DNA of 64,000 nucleotides, from positions 62,001 through 126,000 of the forward strand of contig JAXHMM010000012.1 in the NCBI GenBank assembly GCA_034521445.1, written 5' to 3'. Both the position numbers and the translations under genes were made by a program. This stretch comes from Balneolaceae bacterium (GTDB lineage: Bacteria; Bacteroidota; Rhodothermia; Balneolales; Balneolaceae). The notes beneath the pieces were generated by a model. That model did no database searches. It saw only the letters and a program-made list of their open reading frames with translations, and was not told the origin of the DNA. Numbering within the stretch: position 1 is the first letter of the stretch; each line of letters starts with the position of its first letter. Of this stretch, positions 8,174-16,548 are shown piece after piece.

Positions 8174-9106
8174 TCACTGCTGCGCCTGTTCGAGGGCCTC
8201 CACCAGCTTCCCGATATTGTAGTCGAAGAGGTCGAAGTAGTCTTCTATCTCCTCGTAGCCGCCCGTCATGGTCGAGAGCTGGACCAGCTGCGTGTCGGTG
8301 TTGCGCATCACCACCTGGGGCGAGTCGTTGCTGAAATAGGGGGAGTTGATGATCACGTTGATGTTGCGGGAGTTGACCAGCTCAATGATCTTGACCAGCT
8401 GGGAGGGGGTGGGCGGAATGCCGGGCTTGGGTTCCAGGAAGCCCGCGATCTCCAGTCCGAAGCGCTCCTCGAAGTAGACCCACTCGTTGTGATAGGCGAT
8501 GATCTCGGTGCCCTGGTAGGGCGCCATCATGGACTGCCACTCCTTCATTTTCTCGTCTATGCGCTGCTTGAAATCCTCCAGGTTGGCGGCGTAGTCAGCC
8601 TCGTTGTCCGGGTCGATCTCCGCCAGGGTATTGTAGATGTTCTCGGCCACCTGCTTGCCGCGGATGGGGTCAAGCCAATAGTGAGGATTTCCATAGATGT
8701 GGATGTCGCCCTCGTCGCGGCTCACCTGGTCGGGCACCTGCTTGAGCTCGATACCCTCGGAGGCGTCCAGGTAGCCGGCGCTTCCGCGCTGGATATCGGC
8801 ATTACGGGAGCTCTCCAGCAGGGATGGAGCCCAGCCGACCTCCAGGTCGAGTCCCACCTGCACGAACATGTCCGCCCGCGTGAGACGCACGATAAAGCTG
8901 GGCTTTGGATCGACGAAGTGGGGGTTTTGGTAGCCCTTGCCGATGGAGAAGACATCCACATGCTCGCCTCCCACATGGCGTGTGATGCTGGCAAGGTCGG
9001 GAAGGGTGGTGACCACGCGCAGCTGCGCCTGCGTGAGTCCGGCGCCTGCCGTCAGGAAGAGTAGCAGGGTGATCAGGCTGTTTCTGAGGAGATTGCGAAG
9101 TTTCAT
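8174..9106 (-). CDS. znuA: Periplasmic zinc-binding protein of ABC importer (ZnuA-like, cluster A-I)
   Basis: A 310-residue solute-binding protein that captures Zn(II) or Mn(II) for the ZnuB-type permease encoded just downstream. A signal peptide covers residues 1-27. Metal ligands expected for the family are visible: His63 in NPHFVDPKP, a second His in GNPHYWLDP (about residue 140), a third in IIAYHNEW (about 205), and an acidic ligand near the C-terminus in SPYFSND. The His-rich loop typical of many zinc-specific ZnuA proteins is absent, so manganese cannot be excluded. The neighbouring TonB receptor, porin and His-rich proteins favour zinc. The start at 9106 gives a normal signal sequence (KLRNLLRNS, then leucines). 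Confidence 0.85.
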   Translation of the reverse strand: MKLRNLLRNSLITLLLFLTAGAGLTQAQLRVVTTLPDLASITRHVGGEHVDVFSIGKGYQNPHFVDPKPSFIVRLTRADMFVQVGLDLEVGWAPSLLESSRNADIQRGSAGYLDASEGIELKQVPDQVSRDEGDIHIYGNPHYWLDPIRGKQVAENIYNTLAEIDPDNEADYAANLEDFKQRIDEKMKEWQSMMAPYQGTEIIAYHNEWVYFEERFGLEIAGFLEPKPGIPPTPSQLVKIIELVNSRNINVIINSPYFSNDSPQVVMRNTDTQLVQLSTMTGGYEEIEDYFDLFDYNIGKLVEALEQAQQ

Positions 9107-9184
9107 AAGAGGATCCTGGTTGTACTGAAAAAGGGTTTACGACGGGATGTGGTATGCTACCCGTTGTAGGCAACTGAACGGCCG

Positions 9185-10369
9185 CTAGTATTCATGGGCC
9201 CCGTGGGAACCTATGACAAAGACCCAGCGGAAGAGTCCGGAGAAGGCAGTGTCGCCGAAGTTGTTTTCTGTGGAGATACGGGGCCCAATTTCCAGCTTCT
9301 GGAATTCGGTGGCGTACCATCCCAGGTAGGCCGAGACGGCCTGCTCGGCCATGGCCGGGTTCTGCGGATTCTCCCCGTAGCTGTACATGCCGGTCAGATG
9401 CCATCGGCGTCCCAGCTGGTACCTGATCCAGGTGTACATGCCCCAGGCGTTCTCGTTGAGGTCCGGCTCAACGACCAGGTCGTTGTCCGGCTGCGGGCGC
9501 TCCAGGCGGCTGAAGAAGAATTCGGCCTGCCACTCGAAGGATTTGTAGGTGTTCATGCGCACCGGTTTCCAGATGTAGGTCAGGTTGACCCCGCCAAGCC
9601 GGGATCGCCCCCCGAACTCGTTATCGCCAACCGCGCCCGAGAAACCCAGCTCAAAGGTGGCGTTTTCGGTTAGAGACCAGAAGTTTTTCAGGTGGGCCGT
9701 CAGCTTGGGGTCGTTCTCCTCGCTGTAGGCGAAAAGGGGGGAATTCCCGGGGCCCCGCGTCACGTCTACAATCAGCTCCTGGTAGAAGCTCTGATTGGGA
9801 ATAAGCCAGCTCAGCGAGGCGCCCTGGTCGATCATCGCCTCGCCCATAAAAGACTCATAGGCCACGGGCACGTCAATGACAGGAAGGGCGTGGCGGTGTG
9901 TGAGGTTCATGCGGCCGAACTGCTGGCGGAATTTGCCCACTTTGAGTTGCAGGTTGAGAGGCAGGCTGAGTGTGCGCAGGTAGGCCTCCTCCAGGTGCAG
10001 GTGTAGGTCGCCTCCTTCGCCCTCCAGCACCGGGAAGAATTCGGCCCGTGCGTAGGGATCGATGACCGAGCTGAAGTTGATTTCCATGCTGTTGACGTAG
10101 GCGTCCCAGTTCCGCTCACCCTCGCTGTGATAGCGGGTCTGGAAATCGCCGATAACGCTGATATCGGGGTTGGTGGTGGCGGTGGCACTGCGCCCTGACT
10201 GGCCCGACTGACCGGAGGCCTGCGTGTCATTTTCCTGGCTGTTCATCTGCTGCTGAATGGACTGCAGCAGGGTGTCGGTTTGGGTGGAGTCCTGGGCTTG
10301 AACAGGCTGGGCGAGGCAGAAAAGAAGAATTCCTGCGGTGCATACGGATAAAAAACGGTTGGATAACAT
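9185..10369 (-). CDS. Outer-membrane beta-barrel porin-like protein of the metal locus
   Basis: A secreted protein of about 394 residues with a signal peptide ending near QPVQAQD, a Ser/Gln/Thr-rich linker (about residues 30-65), and then many short amphipathic strands with aromatic girdles such as YLRTLSLPLNLQLKVGKF and SAYLGWYATEFQ. This is the pattern of a porin-type barrel; there is no TonB plug. A more upstream ATG at 10408 is possible, but the start at 10369 gives a clean signal peptide (MLSNRFLSVCTAG). It lies directly upstream of znuA on the same strand. Related barrels are found beside zinc uptake genes in this phylum, so passage of zinc or a zinc chelate through the outer membrane is likely but inferred. 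Confidence 0.7.
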   Translation of the reverse strand: MLSNRFLSVCTAGILLFCLAQPVQAQDSTQTDTLLQSIQQQMNSQENDTQASGQSGQSGRSATATTNPDISVIGDFQTRYHSEGERNWDAYVNSMEINFSSVIDPYARAEFFPVLEGEGGDLHLHLEEAYLRTLSLPLNLQLKVGKFRQQFGRMNLTHRHALPVIDVPVAYESFMGEAMIDQGASLSWLIPNQSFYQELIVDVTRGPGNSPLFAYSEENDPKLTAHLKNFWSLTENATFELGFSGAVGDNEFGGRSRLGGVNLTYIWKPVRMNTYKSFEWQAEFFFSRLERPQPDNDLVVEPDLNENAWGMYTWIRYQLGRRWHLTGMYSYGENPQNPAMAEQAVSAYLGWYATEFQKLEIGPRISTENNFGDTAFSGLFRWVFVIGSHGAHEY

Positions 10370-10447
10370 CGTATAGGCGTGTAAAGTTAGTGAAAGGGCA
10401 ATGGACATACGGATGGAATCGGGGACGGGGGATGATGGGCCGTTTGT

Positions 10448-10771
10448 CTAGACGGTGACAGGCGGAGACCTGGCAGGCGGGAGGCAAACCGGGGATACGA
10501 CAGCTGAGCGATCAATGGCGGGCGGCTGCCACGCGGAAACGGCGAAGGGGATTGGGGTAGATCCGACCGATGGCCGGTCCATCTTGGAAATCTTGGCGCA
10601 AATGGGGCAGAGGTCGGTGTCTACGGTCAGGCATTGTCCCGTATCGACGCCCTTGGAAGGGTGGTGCCAGCTCAGGTGGTCATGGGAGTGGAGCGTGGAG
10701 GCGGACAGCAGAATCCCCATGGAAAGTATGAAGATCGGTACGACATATGTTCGTAGACCGTCATTAAACAT
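10448..10771 (-). CDS. Small secreted His/Cys protein with CPIC motif (DUF2946-like)
   Basis: A 107-residue protein with a hydrophobic N-terminal signal or anchor, a histidine-rich stretch (LHSHDHLSWHH, about residues 27-37), a CPIC motif in DLCPICAKI, and an ARSPP end region. The order His cluster, CPxC, RSPP is shared with the small protein at 13752-14078, so the two are paralogs that flank the TonB receptor. The layout resembles DUF2946 proteins found near copper or zinc TonB receptors. Metal binding in the periplasm or at the membrane is inference from the ligands. The gene lies between the TonB receptor and the porin on the same strand. Confidence 0.6.
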   Translation of the reverse strand: MFNDGLRTYVVPIFILSMGILLSASTLHSHDHLSWHHPSKGVDTGQCLTVDTDLCPICAKISKMDRPSVGSTPIPFAVSAWQPPAIDRSAVVSPVCLPPARSPPVTV

Positions 10772-10847
10772 GAAACCACCTGCTCCAAGGTATTGGTCTT
10801 AGACCTGGACCGCAAGAAGGCTGCAGGTTCGGAAATGCAGTCTCCTT

Positions 10848-13112
10848 TTAAAAATAGACGCGATAGAGCAGGGAAACGTTCCGGCCAGGCTCAGGCACCA
10901 GCTCCTTGATGCGCGAAAGGTGGCTATGGTAGGCGGTGTTGAGCAGGTTGTCCACATCTAAAGAAAGGGCATGCAGCAGACCGCTGGTATCAAACAGGTA
11001 CTGAAGCGAGCCTCCGACGAGCAAGTAGCCGTCCGTCGCTGTTTCAAATTCTCCCGTCCGGTCCTGCCGGTTTGCCACATCCGTGCGCAGTGCTGCCTGG
11101 AAACCACCCGCAGCATACCTCAGCTCCAGCGATCCCTTCAGGGGGGGGATCATGGGCAGGGGGGTCCAATGCTCGTTTCCCCCGTGCGGTTCCCCGGCCG
11201 CGTCCGCCTCCCTGCGGGCGAAGGTATAGCCGGCAGAGGCTCTCAAGGCCAGCCGAGGTGAGAGGGGGGTTTCAAAACCAAACTCGGCACCGGTAAAGCG
11301 TGCAGGAACCCCCGTAAACTGATAGACGTCAAGCGTGGGGAAGCGACTGCTTTGCCTGCCGGTGTTGCGTGGGTAGATATAGTTGGGAAAGCGGTTATGG
11401 TAGAGGCTAAGGTCAGCGCTTGTCGCATTCATCTCGTAACGCAGGAAGAGCTCACTTCCCATCCCCCGTTCCGCCTCCAGGTCCGGATTCCCGACTTCGA
11501 AGGAATAAGAGGCCAGGTGCGGGCCTTCGGAGTAGAGCTCTTCCTGGGACGGGGCCCGGAAGGAGTGCATGAATACGCCGCCAAGCTGCCAGTGGTCGGC
11601 GGCATGCCAGGTGAGCGATAGCGAGCTGGCCAGCGCGGCAAAGCTTCTCGAACGGATGTGTCCAATGGCAGAACCGGTATTCTCCTCTTCGGGATAGGTG
11701 TGCACGTAATCGGCCCTCAGGCCGGCGTCCCAGTGCAGGGAACCGGTCCGGGCTGTTTCGATCCAGTAGGCCGACAGTGCGGAGGAGACGGAATTGGGAG
11801 TATTGGTCCCGTTAACTGCGTAGTCCCGCTGCTCTCCCCACAGGCCGATGCTGCCCTCCTCCAGAAGTCCGTGGCTGCCATGGCGAAGCTCGCCCGAGAA
11901 GTTCGTGGTCAGCAGCCCGAACTCCGTACCGATGCCGCCACCCGATTCGATTTCCCGGTGGTAATAGTTCTTATGGGATACGTTCCATTCCAGCGTATGG
12001 AAGAAGCGCTCATCCATGAACCGTTCTCCGCGTCCGTCCAGCTGCATCTTGTGCATCTCTATATGTACACCGTCGGGGTGTCCGCCATTGGGATCCGGAG
12101 GTATGCCGTAACGGGAGAGGTAGACGCTGCCCGCCCCTCCCGCATAGCCCCAGGGGCGGACCAGGCTGACACCCAGCGCATTACTGGAGGTCAGCAGCCC
12201 GGAATTGGACAGCGTGCCCTCCGGCGTGCGCACGTTGCTTGTGCCCCGCAGGTTGGCGTCGACCTGCACGGAGAAGTTGCCCAGCGGGAAACTTGCTTCC
12301 AGTCCGCTGGCCCGGCCCCGGTTGACGGTCTCCCCTTGTAGACTCAGGGTACCGAAAAAACCGTCCGGCAGCTCGGGACTGATCTGGTTGCGGACCACAT
12401 TGACCACCCCGCCGATGGCGTTGGACCCGTAGGCGAGAGCTGAGGGTCCCCTGGCGATTTCGATCTGCTCGGCGGCCATGGGGTCGACCGTCACCGCATG
12501 GTCGGCCGACTGGGAAGAAACGTCGCCCGTCCGTTCCCCGTCCTGCAGGATAAGCAGGCGTTCTCCGCCGAGCCCCCGGAGTACGGGACGCGAGGGGGCG
12601 GAGCCCATGGAACGGGAGCTGAGCCCGGGCAGGTCCTCCATCGTCTCAGCGAGCGTGGCGCCCAGGTTCTTGCGGAGCTCGCTGCCGTAGAGCCGGCGGG
12701 AGGCATGGGCAATACCGGAACCCTCCGCCCGGCCCCGGTCCCCGGTGACCTCTACCGAACCGGCACTCAGGGGGGATACCTGCAGGGTAAGCTCTATTCG
12801 GAGCGTATCGGAATCTGGGATGTCCACCTGCCGGCTCTGGGTACGGTAGCCGATGCGGTAGGCGGTGAGGGTATAGCTTCCGGGAGGTACGTTCAGAATG
12901 CGGAAGGTGCCGTCGGCGCGGGCTGTAGCGGTCCTGCTGGCCTCCTCAAGGTGCAGGTAGACGAATCCCAGGGGTTCACCCGTGTCGCGGTCGAATACAA
13001 TCCCCCGGATGTGGCCGGCAGTCTGAGATTCAGAAACGGCGGTATGCTGGCCTGCGGCCGGCCATGCAAAAAAGCATATCAGCAGAGCAAGGGTAAGCGA
13101 TCGGTATATCAT
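10848..13112 (-). CDS. TonB-dependent outer-membrane receptor, probably for metal or metallophore
   Basis: A 754-residue TonB-dependent receptor. After the signal peptide (ending WPAAGQ) comes a carboxypeptidase-regulatory-like domain (about residues 30-110, GHIRGIVFDRDTGEPLG). The plug domain follows (about 120-235, with LRGLGGERLLILQDGERTG and IGGVVNVV), then a 22-strand barrel ending in phenylalanine (LLYRVYF). The start at 13112 is chosen because MIYRSLTLALL is the signal peptide; an open frame continues upstream to 13310 but reads through non-coding sequence. The plug contains HAVTVDP and the barrel is rich in histidine loops. It is flanked by two paralogous CPIC proteins, a His-rich lipoprotein and a ZnuAB pair, which points to zinc, though copper is not excluded. 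Confidence 0.88.
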   Translation of the reverse strand: MIYRSLTLALLICFFAWPAAGQHTAVSESQTAGHIRGIVFDRDTGEPLGFVYLHLEEASRTATARADGTFRILNVPPGSYTLTAYRIGYRTQSRQVDIPDSDTLRIELTLQVSPLSAGSVEVTGDRGRAEGSGIAHASRRLYGSELRKNLGATLAETMEDLPGLSSRSMGSAPSRPVLRGLGGERLLILQDGERTGDVSSQSADHAVTVDPMAAEQIEIARGPSALAYGSNAIGGVVNVVRNQISPELPDGFFGTLSLQGETVNRGRASGLEASFPLGNFSVQVDANLRGTSNVRTPEGTLSNSGLLTSSNALGVSLVRPWGYAGGAGSVYLSRYGIPPDPNGGHPDGVHIEMHKMQLDGRGERFMDERFFHTLEWNVSHKNYYHREIESGGGIGTEFGLLTTNFSGELRHGSHGLLEEGSIGLWGEQRDYAVNGTNTPNSVSSALSAYWIETARTGSLHWDAGLRADYVHTYPEEENTGSAIGHIRSRSFAALASSLSLTWHAADHWQLGGVFMHSFRAPSQEELYSEGPHLASYSFEVGNPDLEAERGMGSELFLRYEMNATSADLSLYHNRFPNYIYPRNTGRQSSRFPTLDVYQFTGVPARFTGAEFGFETPLSPRLALRASAGYTFARREADAAGEPHGGNEHWTPLPMIPPLKGSLELRYAAGGFQAALRTDVANRQDRTGEFETATDGYLLVGGSLQYLFDTSGLLHALSLDVDNLLNTAYHSHLSRIKELVPEPGRNVSLLYRVYF

Positions 13113-13156
13113 GGGAGATCTTCGGTAAGGAGTAATGGGAACTCCGGGTAAATAAT

Positions 13157-13179
13157 GGGGGAGGGCTTGACCCTCCCCC
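13157..13179. terminator. GC-rich hairpin between lipoprotein and TonB receptor genes (attenuator?)
   Basis: A perfect 9-bp stem, GGGGGAGGG and CCCTCCCCC, with a 5-base loop lies between the stop of the lipoprotein gene and the start of the receptor. On the minus strand it is not followed by a clear T run, so it may reduce read-through or stabilise the upstream message rather than end it fully. Confidence 0.45.
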
Positions 13180-13192
13180 GTGAAGATGTGTC

Positions 13193-13648
13193 TCAGGAGT
13201 TGACTTCGACCGGAATGTCGTCGGTGTCGAAATCGGAGTGATTGTTGTGGTAGAGACTGAACACAATGGAGGTGGTGCCGGCCGCTTCTCCGTGCACGTG
13301 GAAGCGCCATTTGCCGTCCTCGTCATGCTGCTCGACCTCAGCCACTGTGGGATCCTCCACATCGAAGTTCAGGGAGTATTCGGGCTCATCGGGCTGGAAC
13401 TGGTCCCCGTCTTCCGACAGGAAAAAGATGGATATGAGGGCCGTTTCCTCGCCTTCGTTCAGCGTAATGCCGCCGGTCACCTGGCCGTTTTCGTAGCGTG
13501 CGATTTCCTCGCCGTTCAGCATGAGCACGGCGCCCACGGGTTCTTCGTGGTGCTCTTCCTCGCTGTCGGCAGGATTGGAACAGGCGGCAACGGTGGTAAG
13601 CAGCACAAGTACAGTAAGGGTAATGCGGTTATTGGTAGAGAATTTCAT
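13193..13648 (-). CDS. Histidine-rich lipoprotein of the metal uptake locus
   Basis: A 151-residue lipoprotein: the signal sequence ends with a lipobox TTVAAC, the lipidated cysteine being residue 23. The mature part starts with an acidic and histidine-rich segment (EEEHHEEP) and has a later HDEDGKWRFHVHGE stretch, followed by a short immunoglobulin-like strand pattern. The ligand content suggests metal binding at the cell surface or in the periplasm. It is encoded immediately upstream of the TonB receptor, so it may work as a receptor partner; similar lipoproteins accompany TonB receptors for metals. No named family was recognised. Confidence 0.6.
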   Translation of the reverse strand: MKFSTNNRITLTVLVLLTTVAACSNPADSEEEHHEEPVGAVLMLNGEEIARYENGQVTGGITLNEGEETALISIFFLSEDGDQFQPDEPEYSLNFDVEDPTVAEVEQHDEDGKWRFHVHGEAAGTTSIVFSLYHNNHSDFDTDDIPVEVNS

Positions 13649-13751
13649 GGCTCAACTATATAGAGATTACGCCGGGCAGCCCTGGCCTTCTGGCCGGATG
13701 AACGGGCATAGAGGATTGTCAATGAAACCCGGCAGGGGGTAGTGGGAAATG

Positions 13752-14078
13752 CTATTGACCTGAGCCGAATGGAGGGGAGCGTCCTCTCAGGATAAGCTGG
13801 AAAGGTCCGCTGAGCTGGTGGGAATCAGCCAGCAGCGTGTGCTGGTTGTCGCTCCCGGGGAAGGGAACCGAAACAGAAGGGGGGAGCTGGACCTTCTGAA
13901 TATAGGCGCAAATAGGGCAGTGCGAAAAATCCTTCTCGACACTGTGCTCGATGCCCGGGTGGTTGCTCTCGTGCACGCTGGCCTGTATGGCGCTGTGCGA
14001 GTGGACCGTGGACAGGCTGAGACTGAGGCTTATCAGCCCGATGAAAAGAAGGGATATGGCGGAATGCTGTTTGATCAT
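13752..14078 (-). CDS. Small secreted His/Cys protein with CPIC motif, paralog of the 10448-10771 gene
   Basis: A 108-residue protein with an N-terminal hydrophobic segment (SLLFIGLISLSLSLS), then TVHSHSAIQ, a second histidine group (HESNHPGIEH), CPIC in SHCPICAYI, and an end region RGRSPPFG. Spacing of His pairs, CPIC and RSPP matches the protein at 10448-10771, so a duplication is likely. It lies upstream of the lipoprotein gene on the same strand, at the head of the metal locus. Metal handling is inferred from the ligands and the context; no enzyme motif is present. Confidence 0.6.
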   Translation of the reverse strand: MIKQHSAISLLFIGLISLSLSLSTVHSHSAIQASVHESNHPGIEHSVEKDFSHCPICAYIQKVQLPPSVSVPFPGSDNQHTLLADSHQLSGPFQLILRGRSPPFGSGQ

Positions 14079-14146
14079 GGGTCCGTTCGGAGCAACCCCA
14101 AGCTAGCTGATTTGCCGGGCATGCGCAAGTGTGCGAATGACCCTCA

Positions 14147-14383
14147 TCAGCCGTCGGTGGAGGCCGTACCGGCGGCGTCGCTCCAGAGGCGCCAGCTCTC
14201 CCAGACCAGGCCAGCCGCCGCCAGGGCAATCAGCACCAAGCTTGCCAGGTAGCCGGTCGCAAATCCGGCCTGATAGGCGGCCGTTTCGCCCGCCTGGGCC
14301 GGGATACCCATGCCGTGCGAGAGCTTCGTGACCAGCTTGATGAGCAAAAGGAGCACAAGGGAGGGGTACAGGAAACGTTTCAT
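14147..14383 (-). CDS. Small two-helix membrane protein, unknown function
   Basis: A protein of 78 residues (86 if the ATG at 14407 is used) with two hydrophobic segments: residues about 3-20 (FLYPSLVLLLLIKLV) and 45-65 (GYLASLVLIALAAAGLVW). No family is recognised. It is the most upstream minus-strand gene of the metal locus, divergent from the flavoprotein gene; the two starts are about 75 bases apart and must share a promoter region. The start at 14383 (MKRFLYPS) has a normal charged N-terminus and is preferred. Confidence 0.5.
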   Translation of the reverse strand: MKRFLYPSLVLLLLIKLVTKLSHGMGIPAQAGETAAYQAGFATGYLASLVLIALAAAGLVWESWRLWSDAAGTASTDG

Positions 14384-14456
14384 GGTGTTATTTCTCTTGG
14401 ACGGCATTCTGCCTTATAATATAGCTTCGCCAGATTCATTATCAACCGGCTATCCT

Positions 14457-15941
14457 ATGACATCGACATACGACGTGGACGCACTGGTCATCGGCGGGGG
14501 AGCCGCTGGCCTTACCGCTGCCGGCATCGCCGCCAATTTCGGGGCACGCACGGCCCTGGTGGAGGCGGGCCGGCTGGGGGGAGACTGCACCTGGACAGGC
14601 TGCGTGCCCAGCAAGACCCTGCTTCATGCCGCCCGGAGCATCGAGCGCATGCGTGAGGCTGTCCGCAGCGGCTGGATCGAGCTGCAGGACGAGCCGCAGG
14701 TGCGTTTTGGAAAGATCGTGGACCACGTGCACCGGGTGCGCGAGGAGATCTACGAGGAGGCCGACCACCCCCGGCATTTTGAGGCCCTGGGCATCGAGGT
14801 GATCCGGGGAGAGGCGGCCTTTACGGGTCCGTATGCTGTGGAGATACGCACCCCGGAAGGGGAGGTGCGCTGCCTGAGCGCGCGCTACATCTTTATCTGC
14901 ACCGGGTCGGAGCCCCTGCTCCCGCCCGTGGAAGGACTGGAGGCGGTGGATCCACTTACCAGCGACACCCTTTTTGAATCGCGGGAGTTGCCGGGGCGCC
15001 TGGCGGTAATCGGGGGCGGTCCCGTCGGCTGCGAGATGGCCCAGGCCTTCCGACGCCTGGGCTCGGAGGTAAGTCTGCTGGAACAGCAGGATGATATCCT
15101 TGCCGGGGACGACCCGGAGTTCTCCTCGGTACTGGCCCGCAGGCTGGCATCCGAAGGGGTGGACCTTCGCCGGGGCGCTGCGGTGGAAGGCGTGGCGCCC
15201 GGCCGTGAAGGGGAGGTCCTCCTGCGGCTCGAGGGAGGCGGGGAGCTGAAGGCCGACCGCCTGCTTGTGGCGGCGGGCCGTAGTGCCCGCACGAAGACCC
15301 TCAACCTGGAGGCCGCGGGGGTGGACTACGGACCGAAGGGCATAAAGGTAGGCGAGCGCTGCCGCACGAGCATATCCCATATCTACGCCTGCGGGGATGT
15401 GACCGGGGAGTACCAGTTTACCCACATGTCGGAGCATATGGCCAAGGTGGCGGTGACCCATGCGCTGCTGAAACTGCCCATGAAGATGGATCGCAAGCAC
15501 GTGCCGCATGTAACCTTCACCGAGCCGGAGGTGGGACAGGTGGGTCCCACCGAGGCGGAGCTGCTGCGCCGGGGCGAGACCTTTGAAGTCTACCGATTCC
15601 CCTACTCGAAAGTAGACCGCGCCCTCACCGAATCGGCCGGGGAGGGCCTGATCAAGGTCTGCGCCAAGGAGTGGAGCGGCACCATCCTGGGCGCGGGGGC
15701 CGCGGGAGTCGCCGCAGGGGAGATTGTCTCGGAGTACGCCCTGGCCAAGAAAAACGGAATTTCCCTCCGTCAGATGGCCGACACCATCCATCCCTATCCC
15801 ACCTACGGCCTGGGCGCGCGTCGGGCGGCCGACCAGTGGTACATTCGCAACCAGTCGGAGTGGCAGGTAAAGTTGCTAAAAAAGCTTTTCGGCTACCGCG
15901 GCGAGGTACCCGACTTCAGCGATCCGGACCGGATCGTCTAG
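14457..15941 (+). CDS. FAD-dependent pyridine-nucleotide-disulfide oxidoreductase (MerA/Lpd-like)
   Basis: A 494-residue flavoprotein of the class I disulfide reductase family. The FAD-binding motif is VIGGGAAGLTAAG (about residues 9-21). The redox-active pair is in GGDCTWTGCVPSKTLL, a C-x4-C spacing as in mercuric reductase and lipoamide dehydrogenase. An NAD(P)H site follows at AVIGGGPVGCEMAQ, a second FAD motif at HIYACGDVTG, and a dimerisation-domain end at HPYPTYGLG. No extra N-terminal HMA domain or C-terminal cysteine pair is present, so true mercuric reduction is unlikely; a general quinone or disulfide reductase role is more probable. The start at 14457 is chosen because the preceding open frame overlaps the divergent gene. 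Confidence 0.82.
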   Translation: MTSTYDVDALVIGGGAAGLTAAGIAANFGARTALVEAGRLGGDCTWTGCVPSKTLLHAARSIERMREAVRSGWIELQDEPQVRFGKIVDHVHRVREEIYEEADHPRHFEALGIEVIRGEAAFTGPYAVEIRTPEGEVRCLSARYIFICTGSEPLLPPVEGLEAVDPLTSDTLFESRELPGRLAVIGGGPVGCEMAQAFRRLGSEVSLLEQQDDILAGDDPEFSSVLARRLASEGVDLRRGAAVEGVAPGREGEVLLRLEGGGELKADRLLVAAGRSARTKTLNLEAAGVDYGPKGIKVGERCRTSISHIYACGDVTGEYQFTHMSEHMAKVAVTHALLKLPMKMDRKHVPHVTFTEPEVGQVGPTEAELLRRGETFEVYRFPYSKVDRALTESAGEGLIKVCAKEWSGTILGAGAAGVAAGEIVSEYALAKKNGISLRQMADTIHPYPTYGLGARRAADQWYIRNQSEWQVKLLKKLFGYRGEVPDFSDPDRIV

Positions 15942-16006
15942 GTAATAATAGTGGAGGGGAAATGCCGTTGTATCAGCGGGTAATACGAATAGAAATAGAA
16001 ACGACC

Positions 16007-16432
16007 ATGTATAAACGGACTTCAATACTCGCACTCTCCTTGTTCCTGTCCATGCTCTTGTGCATCACGCCGGAGATTGCGGCGCAGGACGGCACTTCCT
16101 ACGCCAAATTGGACAGGCTGCCGGACACGGCAGCCTCCTGGCGGCTGACGGGCGCGGCCGATTCTACCGAGGTACCGGGTCAGAGAGACCCGTATGGGGC
16201 GGAGCTCATTCGCCCTGGCCTGGAGCCGGGTATACACGTGTCCGGAGGAGGCCCTTTACTTCTCTATTACCGTTATCCCAGGCGGCATTACAACATGCCG
16301 GTGCTGCGCGCACCTCTGCTCAGGAATGGGCTTCCCTGGCTGAATGCGCCTGACTCCCTAAAATTCGGCCGGGCAGGTGACGGAAGGGTCAGTCCAACAG
16401 GTAGACCACCAGGGCGGCCAGCAGGCAGGTAA
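16007..16432 (+). CDS. Small secreted protein, unknown function
   Basis: A 141-residue product with a clear signal peptide (MYKRTSILALSLFLSMLL, cleavage near IAAQD). The mature part is rich in Arg, Pro and Gly with no recognised domain. It lies 65 bases after the flavoprotein gene and converges with the sucD operon. Its last 44 bases overlap the tiny membrane gene at 16389-16547 on the other strand, and its final Arg/Pro/Gly-rich residues look less like real coding sequence, so the true end may be earlier or the frame may be damaged. The signal peptide is the strongest evidence that the gene is real. Confidence 0.45.
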   Translation: MYKRTSILALSLFLSMLLCITPEIAAQDGTSYAKLDRLPDTAASWRLTGAADSTEVPGQRDPYGAELIRPGLEPGIHVSGGGPLLLYYRYPRRHYNMPVLRAPLLRNGLPWLNAPDSLKFGRAGDGRVSPTGRPPGRPAGR

Positions 16433-16547
16433 CCGAGAGCGCCCAAAGGTATTTGGGCGGCACGAGGGAGCGCTCGGAAGGGTAGAAATAGTACACCAAG
16501 GCCGCAAGGGCGGAGCCTACCCCGAAGCCGAGCAGGAAGGAGGCCAT
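16389..16547 (-). CDS. Tiny two-helix membrane protein coupled to sucD
   Basis: A 52-residue frame with two hydrophobic helices (MASFLLGFGVGSALAALVYY and YLWALSVTCLLAALVVYLL) separated by a short charged turn with a Pro-Pro-Lys step. Its ATG begins one base after the sucD stop codon (TGA G ATG), an arrangement that favours translational coupling. The protein would sit in the inner membrane with both ends on the same side. No family is recognised. It is too short for most gene finders, and its 3' end overlaps the convergent secreted-protein gene. Confidence 0.5.
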   Translation of the reverse strand: MASFLLGFGVGSALAALVYYFYPSERSLVPPKYLWALSVTCLLAALVVYLLD

Positions 16548-16548
16548 C

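Noticed and set aside
13113-13310. N-terminal extension of the TonB receptor
   Set aside because: The upstream part is Arg-rich and overlaps the lipoprotein gene and hairpin; the signal peptide begins at 13112.
14310-14456. N-terminal extension of the MerA-like flavoprotein
   Set aside because: It would overlap the divergent small gene, and the FAD domain starts just after 14457.
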